A DNA stretch of 64,000 nt, taken from Colwellia psychrerythraea. Its GTDB lineage: Bacteria; Pseudomonadota; Gammaproteobacteria; Enterobacterales; Alteromonadaceae. Location: contig NZ_JQEC01000004.1 in the NCBI RefSeq assembly GCF_000764185.1, positions 248,001 through 312,000 of the forward strand, given 5' to 3'. Within the stretch, counting starts at the first letter, position 1; every line of letters begins with the position of its first letter. The notes under the pieces are model-generated. The model searched no databases. It was given only the letters and a program-made list of their open reading frames with translations, and was not told the origin of the DNA. Position numbers and translations under genes: made by a program. Of the stretch, positions 19,908-29,161 are shown in pieces.

Positions 19908-21266
19908 ATGATTGATTTTTTCTGGAACCTAGCTTCCTTTGTTATTGCGCTGGGTATTTTAGTCACTGTCCATGAATATGGTCATTTCTGGGTAGCAAGA
20001 AAAAATGGTGTTAAGGTAGAACGCTTTTCGGTCGGCTTTGGACGAGCTATATGGCGTAAAAAAGCTAAAGATGGCACTGAATATGTTTTAGCTATGATAC
20101 CACTTGGTGGTTATGTCAAAATGCTGGATGAGCGTGTTGACGAAGTTAAACCTGAAGATAAGGATAAAACGTTTAACTGTAAAACTGTTTATCAGCGCAT
20201 AGCTATTGTTGGGGCTGGCCCGCTGGCTAATTTCATCTTTGCACTGTTCGCTTTATATCTAATGTTCTTAATTGGTGTGCCTAGTGTGAAGCCCGTTATT
20301 GGCGAAGTTGATCCGAGTTCAATCGCAGGAAAAGCTAAGCTTAGTTATGACAGTGAGATTATTAGTGTTGCCGGAGACGCTACTCGAAACTGGCAAGAAG
20401 TTAATCTGGCGCTTATTGGAAAAATAGGCCAAGAAGAAATAGAAATTAAAACTAAACATGCGGATAGCCAATATATTTCGACCTCGATCTTAGATACAAG
20501 TCAATGGCAGTTTTCACCTGATAAGGTTTCAGCATTAGCAAGTTTAGGTATTACGCCCTTTAGGCCCAAAGTTCATAATGAGCTAGCAGCTGTAGCGGAA
20601 GATAGTCCGGCAGCATTAGGTGGGTTATTAGTGGGGGATACACTTATTTCAGTAGCGGGTGTTAAGACAAGTGACTGGCTAAGCTTCGCTAAGGAAATAA
20701 AACAGTACCCAGGAAAAGAAATATTAATCACTATTAAGAGAAATGGTGAACTACGGACCCTACCAGTGACCCCAAACAGTATTGAGCAAGTTGGTAAAGT
20801 TGTTGGTTATATAGGTGTGGGCCCTAAAGTAGATGCATGGCCAGAATCACTATTAATTGAATTAAAGTATGGCCCAATTGAGGCTATAAAGGAAAGTGCA
20901 CAACGAACTTGGAATTTAACCACCTTAACATTTGGTATGATAGGTAAGTTAATCAGCGGTGATGTATCAGTAAAGAATTTAAGTGGGCCTATTGGTATTG
21001 CTCAGGGCGCTGGTGCTAGTGCAGGTCACGGATTTGTTTATTTTCTAGGCTTTTTAGCGTTAATTAGTATTAATTTGGGAATAATTAACCTTTTACCACT
21101 ACCAGTACTTGATGGCGGACACTTACTCTATTATCTTATAGAGCTTTTCACAGGCAAAGAAGTGCCAGAGAGAGTTCAAGAAGCTGGTTTTAAGTTTGGC
21201 GCTTTGGCATTATTAATGTTAATGGCTATTGGCTTATTTAATGATTTTAGTCGAGTTCTTGGTTAA
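19908..21266 (+). CDS. rseP: Site-2 intramembrane zinc metalloprotease RseP
   Basis: Cleaves anti-sigma-E RseA within the inner membrane, releasing sigma E in the envelope stress response; also clears signal-peptide remnants. 452 residues (E. coli 450). HEYGH zinc motif at 22-26 in the first membrane segment, two tandem PDZ domains in the middle, and NLLPLPVLDGGH near the C-terminus supplying the third zinc ligand. ATG lies 1 nt after dxr with AAGGGT upstream, indicating coupling. Confidence 0.96.
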   Translation: MIDFFWNLASFVIALGILVTVHEYGHFWVARKNGVKVERFSVGFGRAIWRKKAKDGTEYVLAMIPLGGYVKMLDERVDEVKPEDKDKTFNCKTVYQRIAIVGAGPLANFIFALFALYLMFLIGVPSVKPVIGEVDPSSIAGKAKLSYDSEIISVAGDATRNWQEVNLALIGKIGQEEIEIKTKHADSQYISTSILDTSQWQFSPDKVSALASLGITPFRPKVHNELAAVAEDSPAALGGLLVGDTLISVAGVKTSDWLSFAKEIKQYPGKEILITIKRNGELRTLPVTPNSIEQVGKVVGYIGVGPKVDAWPESLLIELKYGPIEAIKESAQRTWNLTTLTFGMIGKLISGDVSVKNLSGPIGIAQGAGASAGHGFVYFLGFLALISINLGIINLLPLPVLDGGHLLYYLIELFTGKEVPERVQEAGFKFGALALLMLMAIGLFNDFSRVLG

Positions 21267-21501
21267 TGATTTTACAAGGATATACTCTGCTAACATGATG
21301 CTTAGAGAGCCTTTATAGCCAATAGAGCCATGATAGAAGTACTGAAGAAAGTTCAAGATATTTGATTTAAGTTTGGTGTATATGGAAGAGTATGCAAAAT
21401 AATAGTTTATTTACGATTTTAGTTGAGAGTTAGCGCAATAGTGATGTCTTAAGTGTGTAGCTAATAGTTTTTATAAAAAGAAGTAACGAAGTTTATAATT
21501 T

Positions 21502-24042
21502 ATGATCATGAAAAAAATTGCCTTAAGCCTATTACTAGGCGCACTAGGAACATCTGCACAATTTGCTCAAGCTGAAAAAGGCTTTCAAGTTAAAGATGCT
21601 GACGTTAAAGGTCTTCAAAGTGCAGCCTTAGGAACAACAGTAAATATTGCTCAATCGGCACAAAGCTTTCAAGTTGAAGATATTGAAGTAAGAGGTTTGC
21701 AGCGTGTTGCCCTAGGAGCCGCGCTTACTCACATACCTTTTAATGTTGGCGATAACCTAAATGAATTTCGCATATCGCAATCAATCAAGTCACTTTATCA
21801 ATCGGGTCACTTTAATGACATTCGAGTTTACCGTGACGGTAATCGTTTGGTTTATCGTGTTAGAGAACGTGAAACAATTAGCGAAATCCTTTTTGATGGT
21901 AATAGCGACCTTAAAGATGAACAATTAACCGAAAGTCTTGATGGTAGTAATATTCGAGTAGGTGAAACCCTTGACCGTACGGTAATTTCTGGTATTGAGA
22001 TGGGTTTAGAGAACTTTTATCACAGTGTTGGTAAATACAATGCCAAAGTTACCGCTAAAATCTCCCATTTACCGCGAAACAGAGTTAATTTAGAGTTTAC
22101 TTTTGTTGAGGGTGATTCGGCCTCTATAAAACAAATTAATATTGTTGGTAATGACATTTTCACTGATGCGCAATTATTAGAGAAAATTGAACTAACTTAC
22201 GACTCGCCTTGGTGGAACTTTATGGCGCAGGATAGGTATCAAAAGCAAGCATTACAAGGTGATATGGAAACAATTAATAGCTATTACCTTAATCGTGGCT
22301 ATTTACGTTTTAAAGTTGACTCAACTCAAGTTTCAATGACTCCTGATAAAGAAGCGGTTTATATTGCACTTAATGTGACCGAAGGCGAAACTTATACCAT
22401 TAGCGAGGTCGATTTTGTTGGTGATATGGCCGGCTTTGAAAATACTATTCGTGCTATAAACCCATTACAAGCAGATGAGTTATATAATGGTGCTGAAGTG
22501 ACATATACCGAAGAGGTTATTAGTAAATTTCTAGGTCGTTATGGTTATGCATATCCTAAAGTGATAACCAGACCAGAAATCAATGATGAAAATAACACAG
22601 TAAAACTGTCAATTTCTGTTGACCCCGGTAAACGGGTATATGTTAATCGCATCAACTTTACTGGTAATCATGTTACCGCGGATCATGTTTTACGTCGTGA
22701 AATGCGCCAGATGGAAGGGGCGTGGTTATCTAATGGTGTGGTCGAGTCTTCAAAGTCTTGGTTAATGCGTCTACCGTATATGGAAACTGTTGAATTTGAA
22801 ACTAAACAAATTGAGGGTGAAGACGATTTAGTTGATATTGATTTTACTGTCAAAGAGCAACCGTCTGGTTCGTTTAATGCGGGCATCGGGTATGGCTCAG
22901 AAACAAAATTAAGTTTAAATGCGGGTATTCAGCAAAATAACTTCTTGGGTACAGGTAACCAGTTAGGCTTTAATGTAGCTAAAAATTATTATCAAAAGAG
23001 TGCCACCGTTTCTTTTACCGACCCTTATTTTACAGTAGATGCGGTATCACTTGGTGGTCAAGTTTATTACAGTGAATACGATGCCGGTAATGCCAACATG
23101 GTTGAGTATAATAATAAAACCTTTGGTCTAGGGCTAAACTGGGGTTTTCCTGTTAATGAATATTTACGTCTAAATTTTGGTGTCGGTTGGAAGTATAACC
23201 AAATATCACAATTACAAGCGTATGATCAAATTCAAGATTTCTACGATATTTATGCAGATCCTAACGACCCTGATGGTCAGCTAGCATTTAAAACGCTAGA
23301 TCTAAATGCAGGCTTATCTAGAAGCACGTTAAACCGTGGTACCTTCCCAACAGCAGGCTCATCGCAAAGGTTAAATGCAAAAATGACTTCGCCAAAGTCT
23401 GATTTACAGTATTTTAAACTGAACTACGACGCTAAGTTTTATTTTCCATTAACTCGTAGTCAAAAATGGTCAGTGTTAACACGACTACAACTGGGTTATG
23501 CTAACGGTTACGGTACTATTGACGGTAATGATCAACTGCTACCTTTCTGGGAAAACTTTAGCGCTGGTGGTGCTGATACCTTGCGTGGTTTTGAAAATAA
23601 TACCGTTGGTCCTCGGGCAATATATCGAACGCCACAAACAATACCTGGTGGCTGTTGTTTAGGGCCAGATAATGATTCTATTTATGTAAGCCCAAGCTCA
23701 GTTGGTGGTAATGCTATGGCAATTGCTGGCATAGAGTTAATTGTACCAACACCATTTTTAGAAGAAAGTTTTGCTAATAGTGTTCGAACGAGTATTTTTT
23801 GGGATGCTGGTAATGTTTGGGACACAGAGTTTAGTTTAGAGAGTTATGCAAATTTAGATCCTGTTGAGTATGCAAAAATTGAGGATTTTTCAGATCCATC
23901 ACGTTTTCGTAGTTCAGCAGGTATTTCTATCCAATGGCTATCGCCGATGGGGCCAATGATTTTTAGCTTCGCTAAGTCAATTAGAGAAGAAGAAGGTGAT
24001 GATTCGTCATTCTTCAGCTTCAATATTGGTCAAACGTTCTAA
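21502..24042 (+). CDS. bamA: Outer membrane protein assembly factor BamA, with duplicated N-terminal segment
   Basis: Omp85 core of the BAM complex that inserts beta-barrel proteins. 846 residues (E. coli 810). Signal peptide, five POTRA domains, then a 16-strand barrel with the L6 motif LRGF and a C-terminal Phe (FSFNIGQTF). ATG at 21502; a second in-frame ATG lies at 21508. Odd: residues 28-47 and 56-75 are imperfect copies of the first POTRA1 strand (FQVxDxxVxGLQxxALG). Two adjacent Cys occur after the L6 LRGF region, where E. coli has spaced Cys. Followed by skp. Confidence 0.95.
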   Translation: MIMKKIALSLLLGALGTSAQFAQAEKGFQVKDADVKGLQSAALGTTVNIAQSAQSFQVEDIEVRGLQRVALGAALTHIPFNVGDNLNEFRISQSIKSLYQSGHFNDIRVYRDGNRLVYRVRERETISEILFDGNSDLKDEQLTESLDGSNIRVGETLDRTVISGIEMGLENFYHSVGKYNAKVTAKISHLPRNRVNLEFTFVEGDSASIKQINIVGNDIFTDAQLLEKIELTYDSPWWNFMAQDRYQKQALQGDMETINSYYLNRGYLRFKVDSTQVSMTPDKEAVYIALNVTEGETYTISEVDFVGDMAGFENTIRAINPLQADELYNGAEVTYTEEVISKFLGRYGYAYPKVITRPEINDENNTVKLSISVDPGKRVYVNRINFTGNHVTADHVLRREMRQMEGAWLSNGVVESSKSWLMRLPYMETVEFETKQIEGEDDLVDIDFTVKEQPSGSFNAGIGYGSETKLSLNAGIQQNNFLGTGNQLGFNVAKNYYQKSATVSFTDPYFTVDAVSLGGQVYYSEYDAGNANMVEYNNKTFGLGLNWGFPVNEYLRLNFGVGWKYNQISQLQAYDQIQDFYDIYADPNDPDGQLAFKTLDLNAGLSRSTLNRGTFPTAGSSQRLNAKMTSPKSDLQYFKLNYDAKFYFPLTRSQKWSVLTRLQLGYANGYGTIDGNDQLLPFWENFSAGGADTLRGFENNTVGPRAIYRTPQTIPGGCCLGPDNDSIYVSPSSVGGNAMAIAGIELIVPTPFLEESFANSVRTSIFWDAGNVWDTEFSLESYANLDPVEYAKIEDFSDPSRFRSSAGISIQWLSPMGPMIFSFAKSIREEEGDDSSFFSFNIGQTF
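21583..21726 (+). repeat. Internal duplication at the start of BamA
   Basis: Codons for residues 28-47 (21583-21642) and 56-75 (21667-21726) encode related peptides with 11 of 20 identical positions at a period of 28 residues (84 bp). The similarity also covers the preceding AQ-rich signal-peptide end. The second copy is the one that continues into a normal POTRA1. Confidence 0.75.
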
Positions 24043-24043
24043 G

Positions 24044-24062
24044 ACGCAGGTTTTTGCTGCGT
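24044..24062 (+). other. Hairpin after bamA
   Basis: ACGCAG (24044-24049) pairs with CTGCGT (24057-24062) one base after the bamA stop. No T tract, so skp expression is probably by read-through. Confidence 0.45.
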
Positions 24063-24152
24063 AAATTGAATTAATCTTGCTATATTAACCAGCAGAAATA
24101 ATTATCAGTGTTAGTAGCAATAAATAATAAATAATAAATTAGGGGAACAACG

Positions 24153-24671
24153 TTGAATAAAGTTATAAAAACTATGGTTATGGGCGTAGCTGCATCAGGT
24201 ATGTTATTAGCGAGTTCAGTAATGGCTGCAGATCAAAAAATAGCCCTGGTAAATTTTCAAGAAGTAATGGGTAAAATCCCACAAACAGCGGCGTTAATGC
24301 AAAGCTTAGAGTTAGAGTTTAAAGACGAAAAAGCAGTGCTTACCCAACTTGAAAAAGATATTAAGTATTATCAAGAAAAGCTGAAGCGTGATGGTTCTTT
24401 AATGAGTGCTAAAGAGAAAGAAGAGTTAGACGTTAAAGTTAAGACTTTATTCCAAGAGTACCAAGTAAAAGGTAAAGCATTACAACAAAAAGCATCGCAA
24501 CGTCAAAACCAAGAAACCAATAAAATTATCGCTTTAGTTCGCCAAGCTGTAGACAATATTGCTGCTAAGCAAGATTATGATTTAGTGTTAAATCAACAAG
24601 CAGTAGTTTATTCTAAACCTGATGCTGACATCACTAATATTGTAGTAGAACATGTAAGTAAGCTTAAGTAA
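24153..24671 (+). CDS. skp: Periplasmic chaperone Skp (OmpH)
   Basis: Trimeric periplasmic holdase that carries unfolded outer-membrane proteins to BAM. 172 residues. Signal peptide with cleavage after SSVMA (about residue 25), then a strand (IALVNFQEVM) and long, charged, helical tentacles rich in Lys, Glu and Gln, as expected. TTG start with AGGGGA about 7 nt upstream. Located between bamA and lpxD, the classical position. Confidence 0.93.
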   Translation: MNKVIKTMVMGVAASGMLLASSVMAADQKIALVNFQEVMGKIPQTAALMQSLELEFKDEKAVLTQLEKDIKYYQEKLKRDGSLMSAKEKEELDVKVKTLFQEYQVKGKALQQKASQRQNQETNKIIALVRQAVDNIAAKQDYDLVLNQQAVVYSKPDADITNIVVEHVSKLK

Positions 24672-24691
24672 GCCACTGCTTTATTTAAACC

Positions 24692-24718
24692 ATAGATATG
24701 AATAATATTCATATCTAT
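24692..24718 (+). other. 12-bp perfect hairpin in front of lpxD
   Basis: ATAGATATGAAT (24692-24703) pairs with ATTCATATCTAT (24707-24718) around a 3-nt loop. It abuts the AAGAGG ribosome site of lpxD (24719-24724). No T tract. Confidence 0.65.
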
Positions 24719-24731
24719 AAGAGGCTTTAAC

Positions 24732-25781
24732 ATGACTTACACGCTAGCAGATATTGCTATTAAACTTGATGCTGAATTGATAGTGCCATCAGCACTTGAA
24801 CAGTCAAAAGTATCACAGACTCAAATAAGCGGGTTAGCAACGCTAACAAATGCGAAATCGGGGCAGGTGGCCTTTTTAGCTAATAGCAAGTATCAACAGC
24901 AGCTTAATTCAACCAATGCCAGTGCGGTTATTGTTACCTCCGAAGCCGTCGAAGCTTGTCCTGTTAGTGCTTTGGTAATGGACAATCCCTATATGGGGTA
25001 TGCCATATTAGCTAATTTACTTGATAGTACACCAAGGGTTGCTAGTGGTATTCATCGAAGTGCGGTGATAGCTGATGATGTATCACTTGGCGATAATGTC
25101 AGTATTGGTGCTAATACAGTTATCGAATCAGGTGTTCGATTAGCTGATAATGTTAGTATCGGTGCAGGCTGTTTTATCGGTCATGGGGTCAGTATTGGTA
25201 CAGCAAGTACGCTTTGGGCAAACATTACCATCTACCATCAAGTTGAAATTGGTCATCATTGTTTAATTCAAGCAAATACTGTTATTGGCTCAGACGGTTT
25301 TGGTTATGCGCCGGTAAAAGGTCAGTATAAGTGGCATAAAATACCACAGCTTGGCAGTGTTATTATTGGCAATCATGTTGAGATTGGCGCTAGCACAACG
25401 ATTGACCGTGGTGCTCTAGATAATACCGAAATACGAGATGGTGTAATCTTAGATAACCAAATACAGATTGCCCATAACGTTATCATTGGTGAAAACACCG
25501 CTATGGCAGCTTGTAGTGTTATTGCGGGTAGTACAGTGATAGGTAAAAACTGTACGATTGCTGGCTTGGTCGGAATAAATGGTCATATCAATATTACTGA
25601 TAATTGTATATTTACCGGCATGGCTATGGTGACTAAAGATATCAATGAAGCCGGGGTGTATTCATCTGGTATGCCAGCTGCACCAAATAAAGAATGGAAT
25701 AAAACTAACGCGAGAGTTAGGCGACTTGATAGCTTAACGAAACGAGTAAAAGAGTTAGAAAAATTACTTGCGAATAACTAG
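24732..25781 (+). CDS. lpxD: UDP-3-O-(3-hydroxyacyl)glucosamine N-acyltransferase
   Basis: Third enzyme of lipid A synthesis, adding the N-linked acyl chain from acyl-ACP. 349 residues (E. coli 341). An N-terminal uridine-binding domain (SGLATLTNAKSGQVAFLAN) precedes a left-handed beta helix of hexapeptide repeats; IQIAHNVIIGEN holds the probable catalytic His. A C-terminal helical extension (RVRRLDSLTKRVKELEKLL) is usual. Part of skp-lpxD-fabZ-lpxA-lpxB. Confidence 0.95.
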   Translation: MTYTLADIAIKLDAELIVPSALEQSKVSQTQISGLATLTNAKSGQVAFLANSKYQQQLNSTNASAVIVTSEAVEACPVSALVMDNPYMGYAILANLLDSTPRVASGIHRSAVIADDVSLGDNVSIGANTVIESGVRLADNVSIGAGCFIGHGVSIGTASTLWANITIYHQVEIGHHCLIQANTVIGSDGFGYAPVKGQYKWHKIPQLGSVIIGNHVEIGASTTIDRGALDNTEIRDGVILDNQIQIAHNVIIGENTAMAACSVIAGSTVIGKNCTIAGLVGINGHINITDNCIFTGMAMVTKDINEAGVYSSGMPAAPNKEWNKTNARVRRLDSLTKRVKELEKLLANN

Positions 25782-25798
25782 CTATTAACCCCTCCAAT

Positions 25799-25884
25799 GC
25801 GTAAAATACGCGAAAGTCTCTTCCATCACTCGAGATGATGCGGACGAAAATATAGTATGCGATTAGTTTCAGCCCACTAATCGC
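25799..25884 (+). other. Structured leader between lpxD and fabZ
   Basis: Three consecutive potential hairpins: GCGTA/TACGC at 25799-25811, CATC/GATG near 25825-25838, and GCGATTAGT/ACTAATCGC at 25859-25884 (9-bp perfect). The last ends ~10 nt before the AAGGAA ribosome site of fabZ. None carries a T tract. Confidence 0.45.
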
Positions 25885-25907
25885 GCTAGCCAACAAGGAA
25901 TATTCAT

Positions 25908-26360
25908 TTGGACACTGTAAAAAAACCAATCGATCTTAACGAAATTAAAACATTGATTCCACACAGATACCCAATGTTATTAGTTGATAAAGTTGTTGAT
26001 CACGAACCAGGGAAAAGCTTACATGCTATTAAAAATGTGACGATAAACGAGCCTGTTTTTACAGGTCATTTTCCTGAGTTAGCAATATTTCCTGGTGTAT
26101 TAATTTTAGAAGCATTGGCACAAGCTACCGGTATACTAGGCTTTAAGAGTACTGAAGGTCGTGAGGATAACGAAATGTATTTATTTGCCTCTATCGATAA
26201 AGCTAAATTTAAAAAACCGGTACTGCCAGGTGATACCATGCATTTACATGTTGAGTTTATTAAAGAGCGTCGTGGTATGTGGAAATTTTATGGTGAAGCA
26301 AGAGTTGATGGTAAGGTAGTCTGCTCTGCAGATCTTATGTGTGCCCGCCGTGCTTTATAG
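25908..26360 (+). CDS. fabZ: 3-hydroxyacyl-ACP dehydratase FabZ
   Basis: Dehydrates 3-hydroxyacyl-ACP in fatty-acid elongation and competes with LpxA for 3-hydroxyacyl-ACP. 150 residues, single hot-dog fold. Catalytic His54 ([11 protein letters not shown]) and Glu68 (LILEALAQ) are in place. TTG start with AAGGAA about 7 nt upstream, giving [22 protein letters not shown]. Position between lpxD and lpxA is canonical. Confidence 0.95.
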   Translation: MDTVKKPIDLNEIKTLIPHRYPMLLVDKVVDHEPGKSLHAIKNVTINEPVFTGHFPELAIFPGVLILEALAQATGILGFKSTEGREDNEMYLFASIDKAKFKKPVLPGDTMHLHVEFIKERRGMWKFYGEARVDGKVVCSADLMCARRAL

Positions 26361-26409
26361 CCTACATTAATATATAAAACGCTCACTTATCAACTAGAAG
26401 ACTTAACAT

Positions 26410-27180
26410 ATGATTCATCCTCAAGCTATTATTGAACCAGGTGCTGTTATTGGCGAAAATGTGTCTATTGGTCCTTGGACTTATATTGCCAGTAATGTTG
26501 TTATTGGCGATGATTGTGAAATTAGTTCGCATGTTGTTATCAATGGCCCAACGCGTATAGGAAAGGCTAACCGAATTTTTCAATTTGCCAGTATTGGTGA
26601 AGACTGCCAAGATCTTAAGTATGCTGGTGAGCCAACTGAATTAATTATTGGTGACAATAATACCTTTCGAGAATCGTGTACTGTTCACCGTGGTACCATT
26701 CAAGATAATAGCCTTACCCAAATAGGTAGTAATAACTTATTTATGGCTTATACCCATGTTGCACACGATTGTATAGTTGGCAGCAATTGTATCTTTGCTA
26801 ATAATGCCTCTATTGCTGGTCATGTCCATGTTGGTGATTACGCCATCATTGGTGGCATGGTAGGAGTACATCAATTCTGCCATATTGGAGCACATAGTTT
26901 TATTGCCGGTAATGCATTAATACTAAAAGATGTTCCAGCTTATGTGATGGCATCAGGGCAACCCGCGAAACCTTTTGGTTTAAATAGTGAAGGTTTAAAA
27001 CGTCGTGGTTTTGATAAAGAGACTATTTTAACGATTAAACGCGCTTATAAAGTAGTCTATCGCCAGGGCTTATCCGTTGATGAAGCTTTAACTGCTATCA
27101 GTGAAATGCCAGCACAATCTCCAGAGTTACAATTATTTTGTGATTCAATCAAAGAATCAAATCGCGGCATCATTCGTTAA
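26410..27180 (+). CDS. lpxA: UDP-N-acetylglucosamine O-acyltransferase
   Basis: First step of lipid A synthesis, transferring 3-hydroxyacyl from ACP to UDP-GlcNAc. 256 residues (E. coli 262). Left-handed beta helix from the N-terminus ([22 protein letters not shown]). YTHVAHDC supplies H116 and H119, the latter matching the catalytic His. C-terminal helical domain with LKRRGF. 49 bp after fabZ. Confidence 0.96.
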   Translation: MIHPQAIIEPGAVIGENVSIGPWTYIASNVVIGDDCEISSHVVINGPTRIGKANRIFQFASIGEDCQDLKYAGEPTELIIGDNNTFRESCTVHRGTIQDNSLTQIGSNNLFMAYTHVAHDCIVGSNCIFANNASIAGHVHVGDYAIIGGMVGVHQFCHIGAHSFIAGNALILKDVPAYVMASGQPAKPFGLNSEGLKRRGFDKETILTIKRAYKVVYRQGLSVDEALTAISEMPAQSPELQLFCDSIKESNRGIIR

Positions 27181-27238
27181 ACTTAATGCGTTAAACATGT
27201 GCCGCTAATACCCGTACCTTAATAGTCGCGCCGCTGAG

Positions 27239-27290
27239 ATAGGTGTTATTAGTTTAGGTACCATTAACTTTAAGTACCTTTAACACCTAT
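27239..27290 (+). promoter_or_regulatory. Hairpin including the first bases of the lpxB start codon
   Basis: ATAGGTGTTA (27239-27248) pairs perfectly with TAACACCTAT (27281-27290), whose last two bases are the AT of the lpxB ATG. Inside, AGGTAC (27256-27261) pairs with GTACCT (27274-27279). No Shine-Dalgarno is visible between the stem and the ATG, so folding should hide the start. Confidence 0.55.
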
Positions 27291-28455
27291 GACTGCTCAA
27301 AATAAAAACGAACAACAACAAACTGTATTTGCGATGGTTGTTGGTGAACATTCAGGTGACACCCTAGGTGCCGGCCTTATAAAGACATTACTCAAAACAC
27401 ACCCGAATGCCAAATTTATCGGTATTGGTGGTCCCCAAATGCAAGTACTTGGTTTTGAAAGTTTATTTGCTATGGATGAGTTGTCTGTGATGGGTTTGGT
27501 TGAAGTGCTTGGTCGTATTCGCCGCTTATTATATGTCCGTAAAACGTTAGTTAATTTCTTTACCAGCAATAAGCCTGATGTGTTTATTGGTATCGATGCG
27601 CCTGACTTTAACATCGGCCTCGAGTTAAAACTTAAAAAGGCAGAAATCAAAACTGTGCATTATGTCAGCCCGTCTGTATGGGCTTGGCGTGAAAAACGTA
27701 TATTCAAAATAGCCAAGGCCACTGATATGGTGCTGGCTTTATTACCTTTTGAAAAAGCCTTTTATGATAAACATAATGTACCTTGTACGTTTGTTGGTCA
27801 CCCGCTTGCCGATGATATTCCTATGCAAAGTGACAAATCACTGGCCAGAGCTCAGCTAGGCTTAGCGCCAGATAAAAAAATATTAGCGCTTATGCCTGGC
27901 AGCCGTGGTGGTGAATTATCACGATTGTTGGCAGACTTCTTCGAAAGTGCTAAGCAATTAAAAGCTCAAGATAGGGAATTACTTTTTGTCGCGCCTATGA
28001 TTAGTGAGCAACGGGTTGAGCAATTTAATGCCCTTAAAGCCGAATTTGCACCTGATTTGCCAGTAACGGTCGTGCTTAATCAAACTCAACAAGTTATGGC
28101 CGCTAGTGATTGTTTATTAACAGCTTCAGGTACTGTTACCTTAGAAGCCGCTTTGATAAAGAGGCCTATGGTGATTTGTTATAAGTTTAGCCCAGTAACC
28201 TTTTTATTAGGTCGTTGGTTGGTTAAGTTGAAGTGGTTCTCCTTGCCTAATTTATTGGCCAATAAATCCCTAGTACCTGAATTATTGCAAAAACAAGTTT
28301 GCCCTGACAATATAGTGCCTCTAATTAAAGAACGTTTATATCAAGATCAAAGCCAACTAAATAACAGTTATACTGATATTCACCAACAGTTAAAGTGTGA
28401 TGCAAGTGCACAAGCCGCTTCTGCTGTGCTTAATGTCCTAGCAACTTCCTCTTAG
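27289..28455 (+). CDS. lpxB: Lipid-A-disaccharide synthase
   Basis: Glycosyltransferase (GT19) joining UDP-diacylglucosamine and lipid X. 388 residues (E. coli 382). [18 protein letters not shown], the [11 protein letters not shown] segment, [18 protein letters not shown] and LMPGSRGGE are all conserved. The ATG has no evident ribosome site and lies at the edge of a hairpin. Downstream, rnhB follows after 49 bp. Confidence 0.96.
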   Translation: MTAQNKNEQQQTVFAMVVGEHSGDTLGAGLIKTLLKTHPNAKFIGIGGPQMQVLGFESLFAMDELSVMGLVEVLGRIRRLLYVRKTLVNFFTSNKPDVFIGIDAPDFNIGLELKLKKAEIKTVHYVSPSVWAWREKRIFKIAKATDMVLALLPFEKAFYDKHNVPCTFVGHPLADDIPMQSDKSLARAQLGLAPDKKILALMPGSRGGELSRLLADFFESAKQLKAQDRELLFVAPMISEQRVEQFNALKAEFAPDLPVTVVLNQTQQVMAASDCLLTASGTVTLEAALIKRPMVICYKFSPVTFLLGRWLVKLKWFSLPNLLANKSLVPELLQKQVCPDNIVPLIKERLYQDQSQLNNSYTDIHQQLKCDASAQAASAVLNVLATSS

Positions 28456-28504
28456 CGCTAATCTGTAATCATAATAAACCAATAAGTAATATAAGATTAA
28501 ATTT

Positions 28505-29158
28505 ATGGCGAGCAAGCAAACATTTCCAGAATTTGAATACCCTATCGCATTTTGTATTGCCGGTGTTGATGAAGTCGGTCGTGGTCCTTTGGTTGGCGAC
28601 GTTGTTACCGCCGCTGTTATTTTAGACCCTGATAATCCAATTGAGGGGCTAATGGACTCAAAAAAATTGTCAGAAAAAAAGCGTGCACTGCTATCGGTTG
28701 AGATTAAAGAGAAAGCCGTTGCTTGGTCAATAGGGCGCGCAAGCCCACAAGAAATAGATACCTTAAATATTTTACACGCTACCATGCTGGCTATGCAACG
28801 CGCTGTAGCATGCCTTAAAGTAGAGCCTGATTTTGTCCTTGTTGATGGTAATCGTTGTCCCACGTTTTTATGCGCTAGCAGCGATACGGTTAAGGAAAGC
28901 GGCAAGATCGCCAGTCAAGCAGTGGTTAAAGGTGATGCGAGAGTTGCTGAAATAAGTGCAGCTTCGATTATTGCAAAAGTTGCCCGTGATGATGAAATGA
29001 TTGCCTTAGATAAACTCCACCCCGAATATGGTTTTGCCAAACATAAAGGTTATCCTACTAAATTGCATTTAGAAAAGATTATTGAACATGGTGTGCTTGA
29101 TTGCTACAGACAAAGCTTCAAACCTGTCGCTAGGGTTTTAGGGACGTACCATGAGTAA
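28505..29158 (+). CDS. rnhB: Ribonuclease HII
   Basis: Removes RNA from RNA-DNA hybrids and misincorporated ribonucleotides. 217 residues. [14 protein letters not shown] gives the Asp22-Glu23 metal pair; LVDGNRCP and [15 protein letters not shown] are further signatures. Ends 3 bp before the longest dnaE frame; the lpxB-rnhB-dnaE order matches E. coli. Confidence 0.95.
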   Translation: MASKQTFPEFEYPIAFCIAGVDEVGRGPLVGDVVTAAVILDPDNPIEGLMDSKKLSEKKRALLSVEIKEKAVAWSIGRASPQEIDTLNILHATMLAMQRAVACLKVEPDFVLVDGNRCPTFLCASSDTVKESGKIASQAVVKGDARVAEISAASIIAKVARDDEMIALDKLHPEYGFAKHKGYPTKLHLEKIIEHGVLDCYRQSFKPVARVLGTYHE

Positions 29159-29161
29159 AAC

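Noticed and set aside
21267-21501. A sigma-E promoter upstream of bamA.
   Set aside because: The bam-skp-lpx series is sigma-E controlled in E. coli, but I found no GAACTT/TCTGA-type pair with proper spacing in this 235-bp gap.
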